Shown here: piece after piece, positions 1-6,426 of the stretch | How the letters are laid out: each line of letters opens with the position of its first letter | Position numbering within the stretch: the first letter of the stretch is position 1 | DNA from: Pseudomonadota bacterium | GTDB taxonomy: Bacteria > Pseudomonadota > Gammaproteobacteria > Burkholderiales > Burkholderiaceae | Reading direction: 5' to 3' | DNA length: 20,291 nucleotides | NCBI GenBank assembly: GCA_963205525.1 | Contig: CAUJJP010000044.1 | Coordinates: forward strand, 1 to 20,291 | Notes under the pieces: model-generated | Seen by the model: only the letters and a program-made list of their open reading frames with translations | Databases searched by the model: none | What the model was told of the DNA's origin: nothing | Made by a program: the position numbers and the translations under genes

Positions 1-17
1 ATGCGCTTGCCGGGCAC
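1..17 (-). CDS. 5' end of a probable transposase gene (IstA-like), cut by the window edge
   Basis: Only the start is visible: GTG at 17-15, then codons for Pro-Gly-Lys-Arg and a partial ATn codon. An AAGGAGG Shine-Dalgarno lies 8 nt upstream (32-26), the strongest ribosome-binding site in the left part of the window. From memory, some IS21-family IstA proteins begin with MPGKR or a close variant, which together with the terminal repeats suggests that family. Five residues cannot prove it, and another transposase type remains possible. Confidence 0.4.
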
Positions 18-92
18 CGTGATCGCCTCCTTCTGGATGGCAACCACTGTAGAAACCCGACCGCAAAACGCACCCCGGCGGCGTGCGTCAAC

Positions 93-133
93 CGCTCACG
101 ATAGTTGTCGCTGAGCGCTCAAGATAATTGTCG
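93..133. repeat. Two 18-nt imperfect direct repeats, 23-nt period, in the element terminus
   Basis: CGCTCACGATAGTTGTCG (93-110) and CGCTCAAGATAATTGTCG (116-133) match at 16 of 18 positions. Repeats spaced by about two helical turns at an element end are typical binding sites for transposases with an rve-type catalytic domain (IS21, Tn7/TniA, Mu classes). They lie between the transposase start and the break in the IS630 frame, so they help mark the element boundary. Confidence 0.6.
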
Positions 134-341
134 GCCGCCACAGATACGCAGCGCGGGCTCGCCACAGCGTGGTGCGGCCTATGCCGAGCACGGCCATGAT
201 CTGCGCCTCCGGCACGCCGCAGTCCAGACACCAAAGCACGTGTGCTCGATTCACCTCTCTGGCGTGATGAACCCCTTGACCGCGAACCCGTTCGACGATC
301 ACACGATCGTCTTCGCTCAGATGCAATTCCGTCTGGCGCAT
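96..341 (-). pseudogene. Truncated IS630-type transposase, N-terminal helix-turn-helix part only
   Basis: The frame gives 81 residues from an ATG at 341, preceded by a good Shine-Dalgarno, GGAGGTG (353-347). The N-terminal ~67 residues look like the helix-turn-helix region of IS630-family transposases: charged start, RAHVLWCLDCGV helix, then AQIMAVLGIGRTTLWRARAAYL. A full IS630 transposase is around 340 residues with a DDE domain, which is absent. The last ~14 residues are translated from the terminus of the neighbouring element, so the gene was evidently interrupted by insertion after the Ala-Ala-Tyr-Leu codons. The remainder could lie to the left, outside the window. It is not expected to make an active transposase. 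Confidence 0.7.
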
Positions 342-376
342 GACTACACCTCCGGGCGTCGAGTGATGGCATCGGA

Positions 377-408
377 AGTGTATCCATGTTCCGTTACTTA
401 CGTGTCAA
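377..408 (-). promoter_or_regulatory. Probable promoter of the truncated IS630-type gene
   Basis: A consensus -35 TTGACA (408-403) is followed by GATACA (384-379, 18-nt spacer) or TACACT (382-377, 20-nt spacer). It sits about 40 nt upstream of the ATG at 341 in a locally AT-rich patch that probably marks the outer end of the IS630 element (near 413, next to CTAG; IS630 elements insert at TA). Confidence 0.4.
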
Positions 409-440
409 CGTACTAGGATCAAACCCGCCGACCCCGTCCA

Positions 441-462
441 CCGCGCGTGCCGCCGCGCGCGG
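441..462 (-). terminator. Weak candidate terminator hairpin after narL
   Basis: CCGCGCG (441-447) pairs with CGCGCGG (456-462) around an 8-nt loop, 13 nt beyond the narL stop codon. There is no proper U-tract, only GGGTTTGAT further on, so an intrinsic terminator is only tentative. Confidence 0.25.
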
Positions 463-474
463 AGGCCCGGATTC

Positions 475-1146
475 CTAGGCCGGGTCGCTGCGTGCGACCG
501 CGTAAACCGCAGCCTGCACGCGCGAGTTCAGCCCCAGCTTGCGCAGGATGTGCTGGACGTGGATCTTCACGGTGGTCTCGGCGATCTCCAGCGCGCGCGC
601 GATCTCCTTGTTGCTGGCGCCGCGCGCGATGTGGCCCAGGATCTCGCGTTCGCGCGGCGACAGGCTGTCGATCGGGTCGCTGGGCGCGGCCGGCGCGGTG
701 CTGGCCACGACGGGCTCCATCGCCTGGAAGGCGCTGACCAGCTTGCTCGTCATCTCCGGGCTGACGGTGGACTGGCCGTGCAGGGTGCGCACGATGGCGT
801 CGCTGAGCATGGCCTGGTCGGCGGTCTTCAGCAGGTAGCCGCGCGCGCCGCCGCGCAGGGCGGCGGCGAGGTCGGCCTCGTCCTCGCTCACGGTGAGCAT
901 CAGCACCTGTGCCTGCGGTGCGGCCTCGCGCAGACCGGGCAGGGCGTCGACCCCGTTCACGCCCGGCAGGTGGTTGTCCAGCAGGATCACGTCGGGCTGT
1001 TCGCTGCCGGCCAGGCGCTGCGCCTGCCCGGCGTCGCCCGCCTCGCCGCAGATCGTGAAGCGGCCGTCGGCCTGCAGCAGCGCGATCAGGCCGCGCCGGA
1101 ACAAGGTGTGGTCGTCGACCACGAGCACGCGTATCGAGTCGCTCAT
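475..1146 (-). CDS. narL: NarL-type response regulator
   Basis: This 223-residue two-component regulator pairs with the NarX-like kinase encoded just upstream. Residues 1-120 are a receiver domain with acidic Asp11/Asp12, phospho-acceptor Asp57 (ILLDNHLPG), Thr85 and Lys107. Residues about 158-218 form a LuxR/NarL helix-turn-helix (LSPREREILGHIARG, then TTVKIHVQHILRKL and SRVQAAVY), close to E. coli NarL over this region. I chose the ATG at 1146 because AGGGG lies 7 nt before it and the protein then starts with the usual MSDSIRVLVVDDH. An in-frame ATG at 1197 would add 17 unrelated residues and sits inside a tandem repeat. The gap to narX is 52 nt, so the two are likely co-transcribed. In characterised systems phospho-NarL controls nitrate and nitrite respiration genes; none of those targets is in this window. 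Confidence 0.9.
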   Translation of the reverse strand: MSDSIRVLVVDDHTLFRRGLIALLQADGRFTICGEAGDAGQAQRLAGSEQPDVILLDNHLPGVNGVDALPGLREAAPQAQVLMLTVSEDEADLAAALRGGARGYLLKTADQAMLSDAIVRTLHGQSTVSPEMTSKLVSAFQAMEPVVASTAPAAPSDPIDSLSPREREILGHIARGASNKEIARALEIAETTVKIHVQHILRKLGLNSRVQAAVYAVARSDPA

Positions 1147-1180
1147 CGCCGCCCCTGTGCGTCCGCGCGCGCCTGCGCTG

Positions 1181-1207
1181 CGCATCTCATGCCGCATCTC
1201 ATGCCGC
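1181..1207. repeat. 12-bp tandem repeat across the narX stop codon
   Basis: The 12-mer GCATCTCATGCC occurs twice in perfect tandem, with the repeat register covering 1181-1207 (2.25 copies). One copy contains the narX stop TGA (1201-1199); the other provides an upstream in-frame ATG for narL (1197). Copy-number change by slippage would alter only the intergenic spacer. Confidence 0.85.
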
Positions 1208-3070
1208 GAGCGCCGATTCGCGCGCCGCCAGGCTCAGCCCGACGCGAGTGCCCTGTCCGGGGGCGGACTCCACCGTCACCGCAGCGCCGATGCGCTCGGC
1301 GCGCTCGCGCATGATGCGCAGCCCGACCTGCATCTCGCCGGCGGAGGCGGCGGGGTCGAAGCCGATGCCGTCGTCGCGGACCTGGAACTGCCAGTGCGGC
1401 GCCTGCCTGACCTCGACCCAGACCTCGGACGCGCGCGCGTGCTTGCGCACGTTGGACAGCGCCTCCTGCACCACGTGCAGGACCTGGATCTGCACATCGG
1501 GTGCCAGCGGCAGGCCTTCGCCCTGCACCGCCAGGTGGGTCTTCAGCCCCGACTGGTGCTCGAACTTGCGCAGCGTGGTGCGCAGCGCGGGCAGGATGTC
1601 CTCCGCGTTGGCGCGGGTGCGGAAGTGCAGCAGCAGCTCGCGCACGTCGGCCGTGCTCTCGCCGACGCCGGTGTCGAGCTCGTCGAGCGCGCGCGCGGTG
1701 GCCGCGGCATCGCCGCGCCGCACGGCGCTGCGCAGCAGCCCGACCTGGATCTTCAGGAAGGCCAGCGACTGCGCGATCGAGTCGTGCAGCTCGCGCGCGA
1801 GCAGGGCGCGCTCCTGCGCCACCGCCGACTCGCGCTCCAGCGCCTGCGCGCGCAGGCCCTCCATCGCGCTCGCCAGGTGGCTGGCCAGCGCCTCCAGGTG
1901 CTGGCGCTCCTGCGGCGCCAGGCTCACCGGCTGGCGGAAGAACAGGTCGACCTCGCCCAGCATGTGCTGCTGCGCCACCAGCGGCACGCTGACCAGGGTC
2001 TGGAAGCCGGCGTCGCTGCAGGCCAGGCGCGGTCGCAGCTCGGCGTGGATGGGGATCACGCGCGTGTCCACGGCGTGCGGCGGCTGGCCGCACAGGCACT
2101 GGCCGGTGCGCACGCAATGCTCCTGCGCCGCCAGCGCCTGCGGCAGGCAGTCGCCGGCCAGCAGCACGTGGCGCTGGTTGGCGGCGTCGGACCAGCGCAC
2201 GGCGGCGGCGTCGGCACCGGCGATGGCACGGATCTGGCGCGCAAAGCCCTGCGCCATCTCCTCCAGCGTGCCGGCGCGGGCGAGCGATTCGCTGATCGAG
2301 TACAGGCGCGCCAGCCGCTCGCGCTGCACCTCCAGGCTCGCGGTCTTCTCGCGCACCTTGTGCTCCAGGGTGCGGTAGAGCTCCTGCAGGGTCTGCGCCA
2401 TGCGGTTGAAGCCGCGCCCGAGCTGTCCGAACTCGTCGTCGGTGTCGACCTCGACTCGGGCCGCGAGGTCGCCTTCCTCGATCCGCACCAGGCCGGCGTC
2501 CAGCACGCTCAGCGGCACCAGCACGAAGGCGTAGCCGGCGTACATCAGAACCAGCGCCGCGCCCACCGCGAGCGCCATCATCGCCATCTGCATCAGGCTC
2601 AGGATCGCGGTCCAGACCGCCAGCGAATGCTCGACCGCGCCGACGTAGCGGTCGACGTCGGCGACGAAGGCCTCGGCCTGGCGGTCTATGGCGGCCGGCG
2701 TCGGCGCCGGCAGCGCCAGCCACTGCGCGCGCAGGCTCGCCCAGTGGGCGTTCACGCGTTCGAACTGCTGCTGGGTGCGCTCGTCGCGCGGCACCGCCAG
2801 CGGCCGGCTGGCGTCACCGTCGCGCAGCAGGGCGAGGCTTGCATCGAAGACCGCGGCGCGCGCGTGCAGCGTGGCGGCGTGGCCGCTCGGCACCTCGGCG
2901 GCCATGCGCCAGACCTGCATGCGCAAGCGTCCGGCCTCGTTGACGGCGGCGGCGCCGCCCTCGAGCTGCCAGCTGATCCACATCGTCAGCCCGACCGACA
3001 GCACCGCCAGGGCGAGCAGGCTGGCGCCCAGGACGAGCAGCTTGGCGTGCAGGGTGCGCAGATGGAACAC
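1199..3070 (-). CDS. narX: NarX-type nitrate/nitrite sensor histidine kinase
   Basis: The protein is 623 residues (E. coli NarX is 598) and membrane-bound. In order: transmembrane segment ~9-31; a periplasmic PilJ/NarX-type sensor with a P-box-like motif VNEAGRLRMQ (43-52); second transmembrane segment ~152-186; HAMP ~187-235; a GAF-like central region with cysteines 308, 319, 325, 327 and 351, including the CLCG motif seen in NarX-like proteins; HisKA_3 with phospho-His429 in RELHDSIAQS; and an ATPase domain with Asn540 (EALSNVRKHA) and the DDGIGF G-box at 566-571. The start is GTG at 3070 with no Shine-Dalgarno; a TACAGT hexamer ends 6 nt before it, suggesting a leaderless mRNA. An FNR-like box lies about 51 bp upstream. 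Nitrate/nitrite is the expected ligand by family but is not proven here. Confidence 0.88.
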   Translation of the reverse strand: MFHLRTLHAKLLVLGASLLALAVLSVGLTMWISWQLEGGAAAVNEAGRLRMQVWRMAAEVPSGHAATLHARAAVFDASLALLRDGDASRPLAVPRDERTQQQFERVNAHWASLRAQWLALPAPTPAAIDRQAEAFVADVDRYVGAVEHSLAVWTAILSLMQMAMMALAVGAALVLMYAGYAFVLVPLSVLDAGLVRIEEGDLAARVEVDTDDEFGQLGRGFNRMAQTLQELYRTLEHKVREKTASLEVQRERLARLYSISESLARAGTLEEMAQGFARQIRAIAGADAAAVRWSDAANQRHVLLAGDCLPQALAAQEHCVRTGQCLCGQPPHAVDTRVIPIHAELRPRLACSDAGFQTLVSVPLVAQQHMLGEVDLFFRQPVSLAPQERQHLEALASHLASAMEGLRAQALERESAVAQERALLARELHDSIAQSLAFLKIQVGLLRSAVRRGDAAATARALDELDTGVGESTADVRELLLHFRTRANAEDILPALRTTLRKFEHQSGLKTHLAVQGEGLPLAPDVQIQVLHVVQEALSNVRKHARASEVWVEVRQAPHWQFQVRDDGIGFDPAASAGEMQVGLRIMRERAERIGAAVTVESAPGQGTRVGLSLAARESALAA

Positions 3071-3076
3071 GGCGTG

Positions 3077-3082
3077 ACTGTA
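3077..3082 (-). promoter_or_regulatory. -10 element of a likely leaderless narX promoter
   Basis: TACAGT on the minus strand, then 6 nt (CACGCC), then the GTG start. Initiation about 7 nt downstream would fall on the start codon itself. No good -35 is visible, which fits an activator-dependent promoter. Confidence 0.45.
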
Positions 3083-3114
3083 GTTCGCCGCTCGCCCGGG
3101 ATTCGCGGCCGGAC

Positions 3115-3128
3115 TTGATGAATGTCAA
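3115..3128 (-). promoter_or_regulatory. FNR/Anr-family binding site upstream of narX
   Basis: TTGATGAATGTCAA on the plus strand (TTGAC-N4-ATCAA on the minus strand) matches the FNR/Anr/Dnr consensus TTGAT-N4-ATCAA at 9 of 10 defined positions. It overlaps the ogt stop codon. Its centre is about 51.5 bp upstream of the putative narX start site, one helical turn beyond the classic -41.5 class II position. A dyad of this quality next to a nitrate sensor gene in GC-rich DNA is unlikely to be accidental, though binding is inferred. Confidence 0.55.
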
Positions 3129-3658
3129 TTTGTGCCGATGGTGGCGCCCTGGCCGTCGTGCTCCAGCGCCAGGCCGCCGACCGCCGCCTCGTGCGCCAGC
3201 AGGGCGATCTTGCGCGGCATGCCGGCGCTGTAGCCGGTGAGGCTGCCGTCGGCGCCGATCCCGCGGTGGCAGGGCACGATGATGACGAGCGGATTGGCGC
3301 CGTTGGCGGCGCCGACGGCGCGCACCGCGCGCGGGCGGCCGATGCGCCGGGCGATCTCGCCGTAGCTGCAGGTGCGGCCGCTGCCCACGCCCAGCAAGGC
3401 GGCCCACACCGCCTGCTGGAAGGGCGTGCCCTGCAGGTCCAGCGGGACCGCGAAGGCGCTGCCCGGGTCGCGCCAGTAGCGCGCCAGCTCGGCCGCCACC
3501 TGGGCCAGCCAGGGGTGGCCGGGGTTCTCGGGCACGCCTGCGGGGGCCGGCAGGTCGAAGTCCAGCAGCGCCAGCCCGCGTGCGCTGGCGGCGGCGGTGA
3601 GCGGGCCCAGCGGGGTGCTCAGGGTGGTGCGGGCGAGCAGCCCGGTCGGTGTCTTCAT
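3125..3658 (-). CDS. ogt: Methylated-DNA--protein-cysteine S-methyltransferase (Ogt type)
   Basis: This 177-residue suicide enzyme transfers methyl groups from O6-methylguanine (and O4-methylthymine) to its own cysteine. An N-terminal ribonuclease-like part (~10-75) is followed by the DNA-binding/active-site domain: GTPFQQAVWAALL (78-90), SYGEIARRIGRPRAVRAVGAANGAN (helix-turn-helix with the Arg finger), then IVPCHR with acceptor Cys130 and SLTGYSAG. The residue after PCHR is Gly133, where the family nearly always has Val or Ile. The ATG overlaps the stop of the upstream Ada/AlkA gene as ATGA, with Shine-Dalgarno GGAGGAAG, so the two are translationally coupled. The gene supplies the O6-methylguanine repair activity missing from its fused neighbour. 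Confidence 0.93.
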   Translation of the reverse strand: MKTPTGLLARTTLSTPLGPLTAAASARGLALLDFDLPAPAGVPENPGHPWLAQVAAELARYWRDPGSAFAVPLDLQGTPFQQAVWAALLGVGSGRTCSYGEIARRIGRPRAVRAVGAANGANPLVIIVPCHRGIGADGSLTGYSAGMPRKIALLAHEAAVGGLALEHDGQGATIGTN

Positions 3659-5127
3659 GCAGCTTCCTCCAGCAGGGGCGTCTGCAGCGTCTGCCACAGC
3701 GCGATCACGGCGTAGCCGCGCCAGGGACGCCAGGCCTCGGCGAGCCGGGTCGCGGCCGCCGCGTCGCGACCGCCGAGCTGCGGCGCCAGCGCCGCCAGCA
3801 CGCCGACATCGGTGGCGGGAAAGGCGTCCGGCCAGGCCAGTACGCGCAGCGCGATCATCTGCACCGTCCACTCGCCGATGCCGGGCAGGGCACGCAAGGC
3901 GTCCAGCGTGGGCTCCAGCGCGGCGCCCGGCTGCAGCTGCAGCCGGCCGGCGTCGACCTCGGTCGCCAGCGCCTGCAGCGCGCGCACGCGCTGGCGCACG
4001 ATGCCCAGCGCGCCCAGGACCGCGGGGTCGGCGGCGGCCAGCGTGGCGGCGTCGGGAAACAGGCGGTCCAGGCCGGGGAAGGGGGTGGCCAGCGGCCGCC
4101 CCAGCGCCGCGACCAGGCGCTGCGCCAGGGTGCGCGCCGCCTTCACGCTCACCTGCTGGCCGAGGACGATGCGCACCGCGGTCTCGAAGCCGTCGAAGCA
4201 GCCCGGCAGGCGCAGCCCGGGTGGCGCCGGCGGCGCCAGCGTGGCCAGCGCCGGGGCGATGCGCCCGGGGTCGGCGTCGAGGTCGAAGGCGTGGCGCACG
4301 CGCTGCAGCAGTGCACCCAGGGCTGGCCCCAGGGTCGGCGAGGGCTGCAGCCAGAGCTCGTTGCGCTGCGGCAGCAGCTGGCAGCTCAGCCAGCCCGCCA
4401 CCGGCCCTTGCGGCGAGGGCAGGGCCAGGCTGCGCCGCAGCGTCAGGCCCTGAACCTGCTCCACCCCGGGCAGGGCGCGGGCGCCATGGAAGGCCAGCAG
4501 CGCGGCGGCGTCGCAGGGTGGGCGCCAGGCCAGGCGCAGCGCGGGGTCGGCGCGCGCCGCGTCGCCCTCGCGCCGCAGCCGCGTGGGCGGCATCCGGTAG
4601 CGCGCCGCGAAGGCGGCGTTGAAGCGGCGCAGGCTGCCGAAGCCGCTCGCCAGTGCCACCTGTGCCACCGGCTGCGTGGTGTCGGTGAGCAGGCGCTTGG
4701 CCAGCAGCAGGCGCTGCGTGCTCTCGTAGTCCTGGGCGCCGACCCCGTGCTCGGCGCGGAAGATGCGCCGCAGGTGGCGGTCGCTCACCCCCAGGCGCGC
4801 CGCCAGCGTGGCCAGGGGCAGCGCCTCGCCGCGGTGCACCGCGTCCTCGATCGCGCGCGCCGCGGCCTGCGCCAGGCTGGAAGCGGAGTCCATCGCCGAC
4901 AGCCCGGGGGCGATCTCCGGCCGGCACTTCAGGCAGGGCCGAAAGGCGGCCGCCTCGGCCTGCGCGGCGCTGGCAAAGAATCGGCAGTGCTCGCGCCGCG
5001 GCGTGCGCACCCGGCACACCGGGCGGCAGTAGATGCCGGTGGAGCTGACGCCGACGAACAAGCGCCCGTCGAAACGCGCGTCGCGCGAGCTCAGCGCGAG
5101 ATAGGCGGCATCGGGGTCGGGCAGCAT
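3655..5127 (-). CDS. Ada-AraC-AlkA fusion: alkylation-response activator and 3-methyladenine DNA glycosylase
   Basis: The 490-residue protein joins three modules. Residues ~5-75 are an Ada-type zinc domain with Cys34, Cys38, Cys65 and Cys68, matching E. coli Ada Cys38/42/69/72; Cys34 would be the methylphosphotriester acceptor. Residues ~85-190 are an AraC helix-turn-helix pair. Residues ~200-490 are AlkA: an N-terminal domain, the GQQVSVKAA segment, the helix-hairpin-helix LPGIGEWTVQMIALR, and catalytic Asp440 in PATDVGV. It probably senses methylated phosphotriesters, activates its own operon and excises N3-alkylated purines. The methyltransferase half of classical Ada is replaced here by AlkA, and ogt overlaps by 4 nt downstream. 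The start has no Shine-Dalgarno; TAGCAT ends 6 nt before the ATG. This three-part arrangement is known from other bacteria. Confidence 0.92.
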   Translation of the reverse strand: MLPDPDAAYLALSSRDARFDGRLFVGVSSTGIYCRPVCRVRTPRREHCRFFASAAQAEAAAFRPCLKCRPEIAPGLSAMDSASSLAQAAARAIEDAVHRGEALPLATLAARLGVSDRHLRRIFRAEHGVGAQDYESTQRLLLAKRLLTDTTQPVAQVALASGFGSLRRFNAAFAARYRMPPTRLRREGDAARADPALRLAWRPPCDAAALLAFHGARALPGVEQVQGLTLRRSLALPSPQGPVAGWLSCQLLPQRNELWLQPSPTLGPALGALLQRVRHAFDLDADPGRIAPALATLAPPAPPGLRLPGCFDGFETAVRIVLGQQVSVKAARTLAQRLVAALGRPLATPFPGLDRLFPDAATLAAADPAVLGALGIVRQRVRALQALATEVDAGRLQLQPGAALEPTLDALRALPGIGEWTVQMIALRVLAWPDAFPATDVGVLAALAPQLGGRDAAAATRLAEAWRPWRGYAVIALWQTLQTPLLEEAA

Positions 5128-5133
5128 CGGCCC

Positions 5134-5139
5134 ATGCTA
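5134..5139 (-). promoter_or_regulatory. -10 element of the ada/alkA-ogt operon (probably leaderless)
   Basis: TAGCAT on the minus strand, then 6 nt (GGGCCG), then the ATG at 5127. The spacing equals that of the narX start. A -35 is not evident; Ada-type promoters are usually activator-dependent. Confidence 0.4.
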
Positions 5140-5222
5140 GTGCTCTGGCGGATCGGAGCTCGCCGTTTCCGGACCTGTCCCTGGGCTCGGCAGGGCGGCC
5201 GCGAAGAAGCTCCGGCAGTGCT

Positions 5223-5516
5223 TCAGTCGCGCCCGGGATCGCCGACGACCCGGGCCTCGATGTCCACCACCTCCTCGCTTGCCGGGCGGCCGGAGGCCGG
5301 GCGCCAGGCGCGCTCGGTTCCACGGCGCCACTCGAAGCGCACCGGCGCGGGCTTGCGACCACGCAGCAGCGACCACAGCAGGGCGCCGGCTGCCAGCAGC
5401 AGGCCCAGCAGCACGGCGCCGATCATCAGCACGAAGCCGGCGACCGCGAACAGGACGCCCAGCAGGGCGCCGAGGAAGCCGGGTCCGGAGCGGGTGGAGC
5501 CAGGGGGCAGGTTCAT
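5223..5516 (-). CDS. Small membrane protein of unknown function
   Basis: This is a 97-residue protein. A Pro/Gly/Ser-rich start is followed by one long hydrophobic stretch (about residues 12-50, GFLGALLGVLFAVAGFVLMI onward), enough for two closely packed helices or a hairpin, then a basic segment (LLRGRKPAPVRFEWRRG) and an acidic tail ending VVDIEARVVGDPGRD. The cytoplasmic side is probably the basic C-terminal half. I recall similar short hypothetical proteins in Xanthomonadales but no function. The ATG at 5516 is preferred because the frame upstream to another ATG at 5573 adds only 19 low-complexity residues; neither start has a strong ribosome-binding site. It lies 95 nt upstream of the ada/alkA gene in the same direction. 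Confidence 0.6.
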   Translation of the reverse strand: MNLPPGSTRSGPGFLGALLGVLFAVAGFVLMIGAVLLGLLLAAGALLWSLLRGRKPAPVRFEWRRGTERAWRPASGRPASEEVVDIEARVVGDPGRD

Positions 5517-5663
5517 GGGGGTGATGCAGGCGACCGGGGCGGCCGGGGTTCCCGCCGCACGGATCCCGATCATGCCCCAAGGCCGCAGACCGCGGCGGCG
5601 CCGCCCTCCAAGCCCGCGCGCCGCGACCGGTGTTCGTGCACGCCGGCCGGCGCCACGGCCGCG

Positions 5664-6416
5664 CTACATGGCCTTGAACAGGTGGACGTAGGCGCGGCTG
5701 ACCGGCAGCTCGCCCTCATGGCCGCGCATGCGCAGGAACAGGCGGCTGGCCTCGTCGCGCCGGGTGCCGGCCAGGTGGCGCAGGTTGACCACCGTCGACC
5801 GGTGAACCTGGACGAAGTCCTCGGGGTCGAGCTGCGGCAGCAGCTCGACGATGGGGGTACGTATCAGGTGCTCGGCCTGCGCCGTGCGCACGCAGGTGTA
5901 CTTGTCGTCGGCGTGGAAGAACAGCACGTCCTCGACCGCGATCTGGTGCGTCAGCTCGCCCACGCTGGCGCGTATCCAGCGCAGCCGCGGTGCGGCGGCC
6001 GCTGCCGGCAGCAGCGCCTGCAGGGCCAGTGCCAGGCGCTCGTCCACCGGCTGCGGCTGCGCCAGCACCCGCTGCAGGCGCTCAACGCAGCGCTGCAGGC
6101 GCTCGGTCTTCAGCGGCTTGAGCAGGTAGTCCAGCGCCTGCTGCTCGAAGGCCTGGACCGCGTATTCGTCGTAGGCGGTGACGAACACCACGCGCGTCTG
6201 GCCCTCTATGCCCTGCGCCACCTCCAGCCCGGTGAGGCCGGGCATCTGGATGTCCAGGAAGGCCACGTCCGGGCGCAGGGCGGCGATGCGCTCGGCCGCC
6301 TCGACGCCGTTGCGCGCCAGCGGCGCGATCTCGAGCGCCGGCCACAAGGCGGCGAGCTCGCGCTCCAGGTGGCGCGCCAGCGGCGGCTCGTCGTCGGCGA
6401 TCAGGGCCAGGGTCAT
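5664..6416 (-). CDS. LytTR-family response regulator (AlgR/LytR-like)
   Basis: The protein has 250 residues from the ATG at 6416 (MTLALIADDEPP). The receiver domain (~1-118) has Asp8/Asp9, phospho-acceptor Asp55 in AFLDIQMPG, Thr80 and Lys100 (LLKPL). After an Ala/Pro linker comes a LytTR DNA-binding domain (~150-248), recognisable from VEDVLFFHADDKYTCV, IVELLPQL, FVQVHRSTVVNL and the C-terminal PVSRAYVHLFKAM. LytTR proteins bind direct repeats upstream of target genes. Only 10 nt separate it from the kinase gene upstream, and no Shine-Dalgarno is evident, so it is likely translated by coupling. An ATG 51 nt further upstream lies inside the kinase gene and is less likely. AlgR of Pseudomonas belongs to this family and controls algC; here the pair sits beside an algC-type gene. 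Confidence 0.9.
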   Translation of the reverse strand: MTLALIADDEPPLARHLERELAALWPALEIAPLARNGVEAAERIAALRPDVAFLDIQMPGLTGLEVAQGIEGQTRVVFVTAYDEYAVQAFEQQALDYLLKPLKTERLQRCVERLQRVLAQPQPVDERLALALQALLPAAAAAPRLRWIRASVGELTHQIAVEDVLFFHADDKYTCVRTAQAEHLIRTPIVELLPQLDPEDFVQVHRSTVVNLRHLAGTRRDEASRLFLRMRGHEGELPVSRAYVHLFKAM

Positions 6417-6426
6417 GGTTGCCGGG

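Larger units (their letters stand above)
1..142 (-). mobile_element. Terminus of an IS21-like element, continuing beyond the left edge
   Basis: Read on the minus strand, this stretch has a terminus starting near TGTGGCGG (about 142), two copies of an 18-nt repeat 23 nt apart (116-133 and 93-110), then a strong Shine-Dalgarno AAGGAGG (32-26) and a GTG start codon (17-15). The terminus abuts an interrupted IS630-type reading frame. A TG terminus, tandem repeats near the end and a transposase gene reading inward fit an IS21-family or other rve-integrase (Tn7/Mu-like) element. The family call rests on five codons and the end structure, and the opposite end is outside the window. Confidence 0.45.

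Noticed and set aside
105..416. Plus-strand frame of about 103 codons through the insertion-sequence debris
   Set aside because: It is antisense to the IS630-type helix-turn-helix frame, which has a Shine-Dalgarno and a recognisable domain; the plus-strand frame has neither.
893..3118. Long plus-strand open frame opposite narX and narL
   Set aside because: Low-complexity Arg/Ala/Gln/His translation antisense to two genes with intact motifs; no ribosome-binding site or domain.
5179..5195. CCCTG-N7-CAGGG hairpin between the small membrane protein and ada/alkA
   Set aside because: Only 5 bp with no T-tract; too weak to call a terminator.
5594..5605. Perfect 12-bp palindrome GGCGGCGCCGCC after the LytTR gene
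   Set aside because: Simple GGC/GCC composition is expected by chance in this DNA, and no T-tract follows to make it a terminator.
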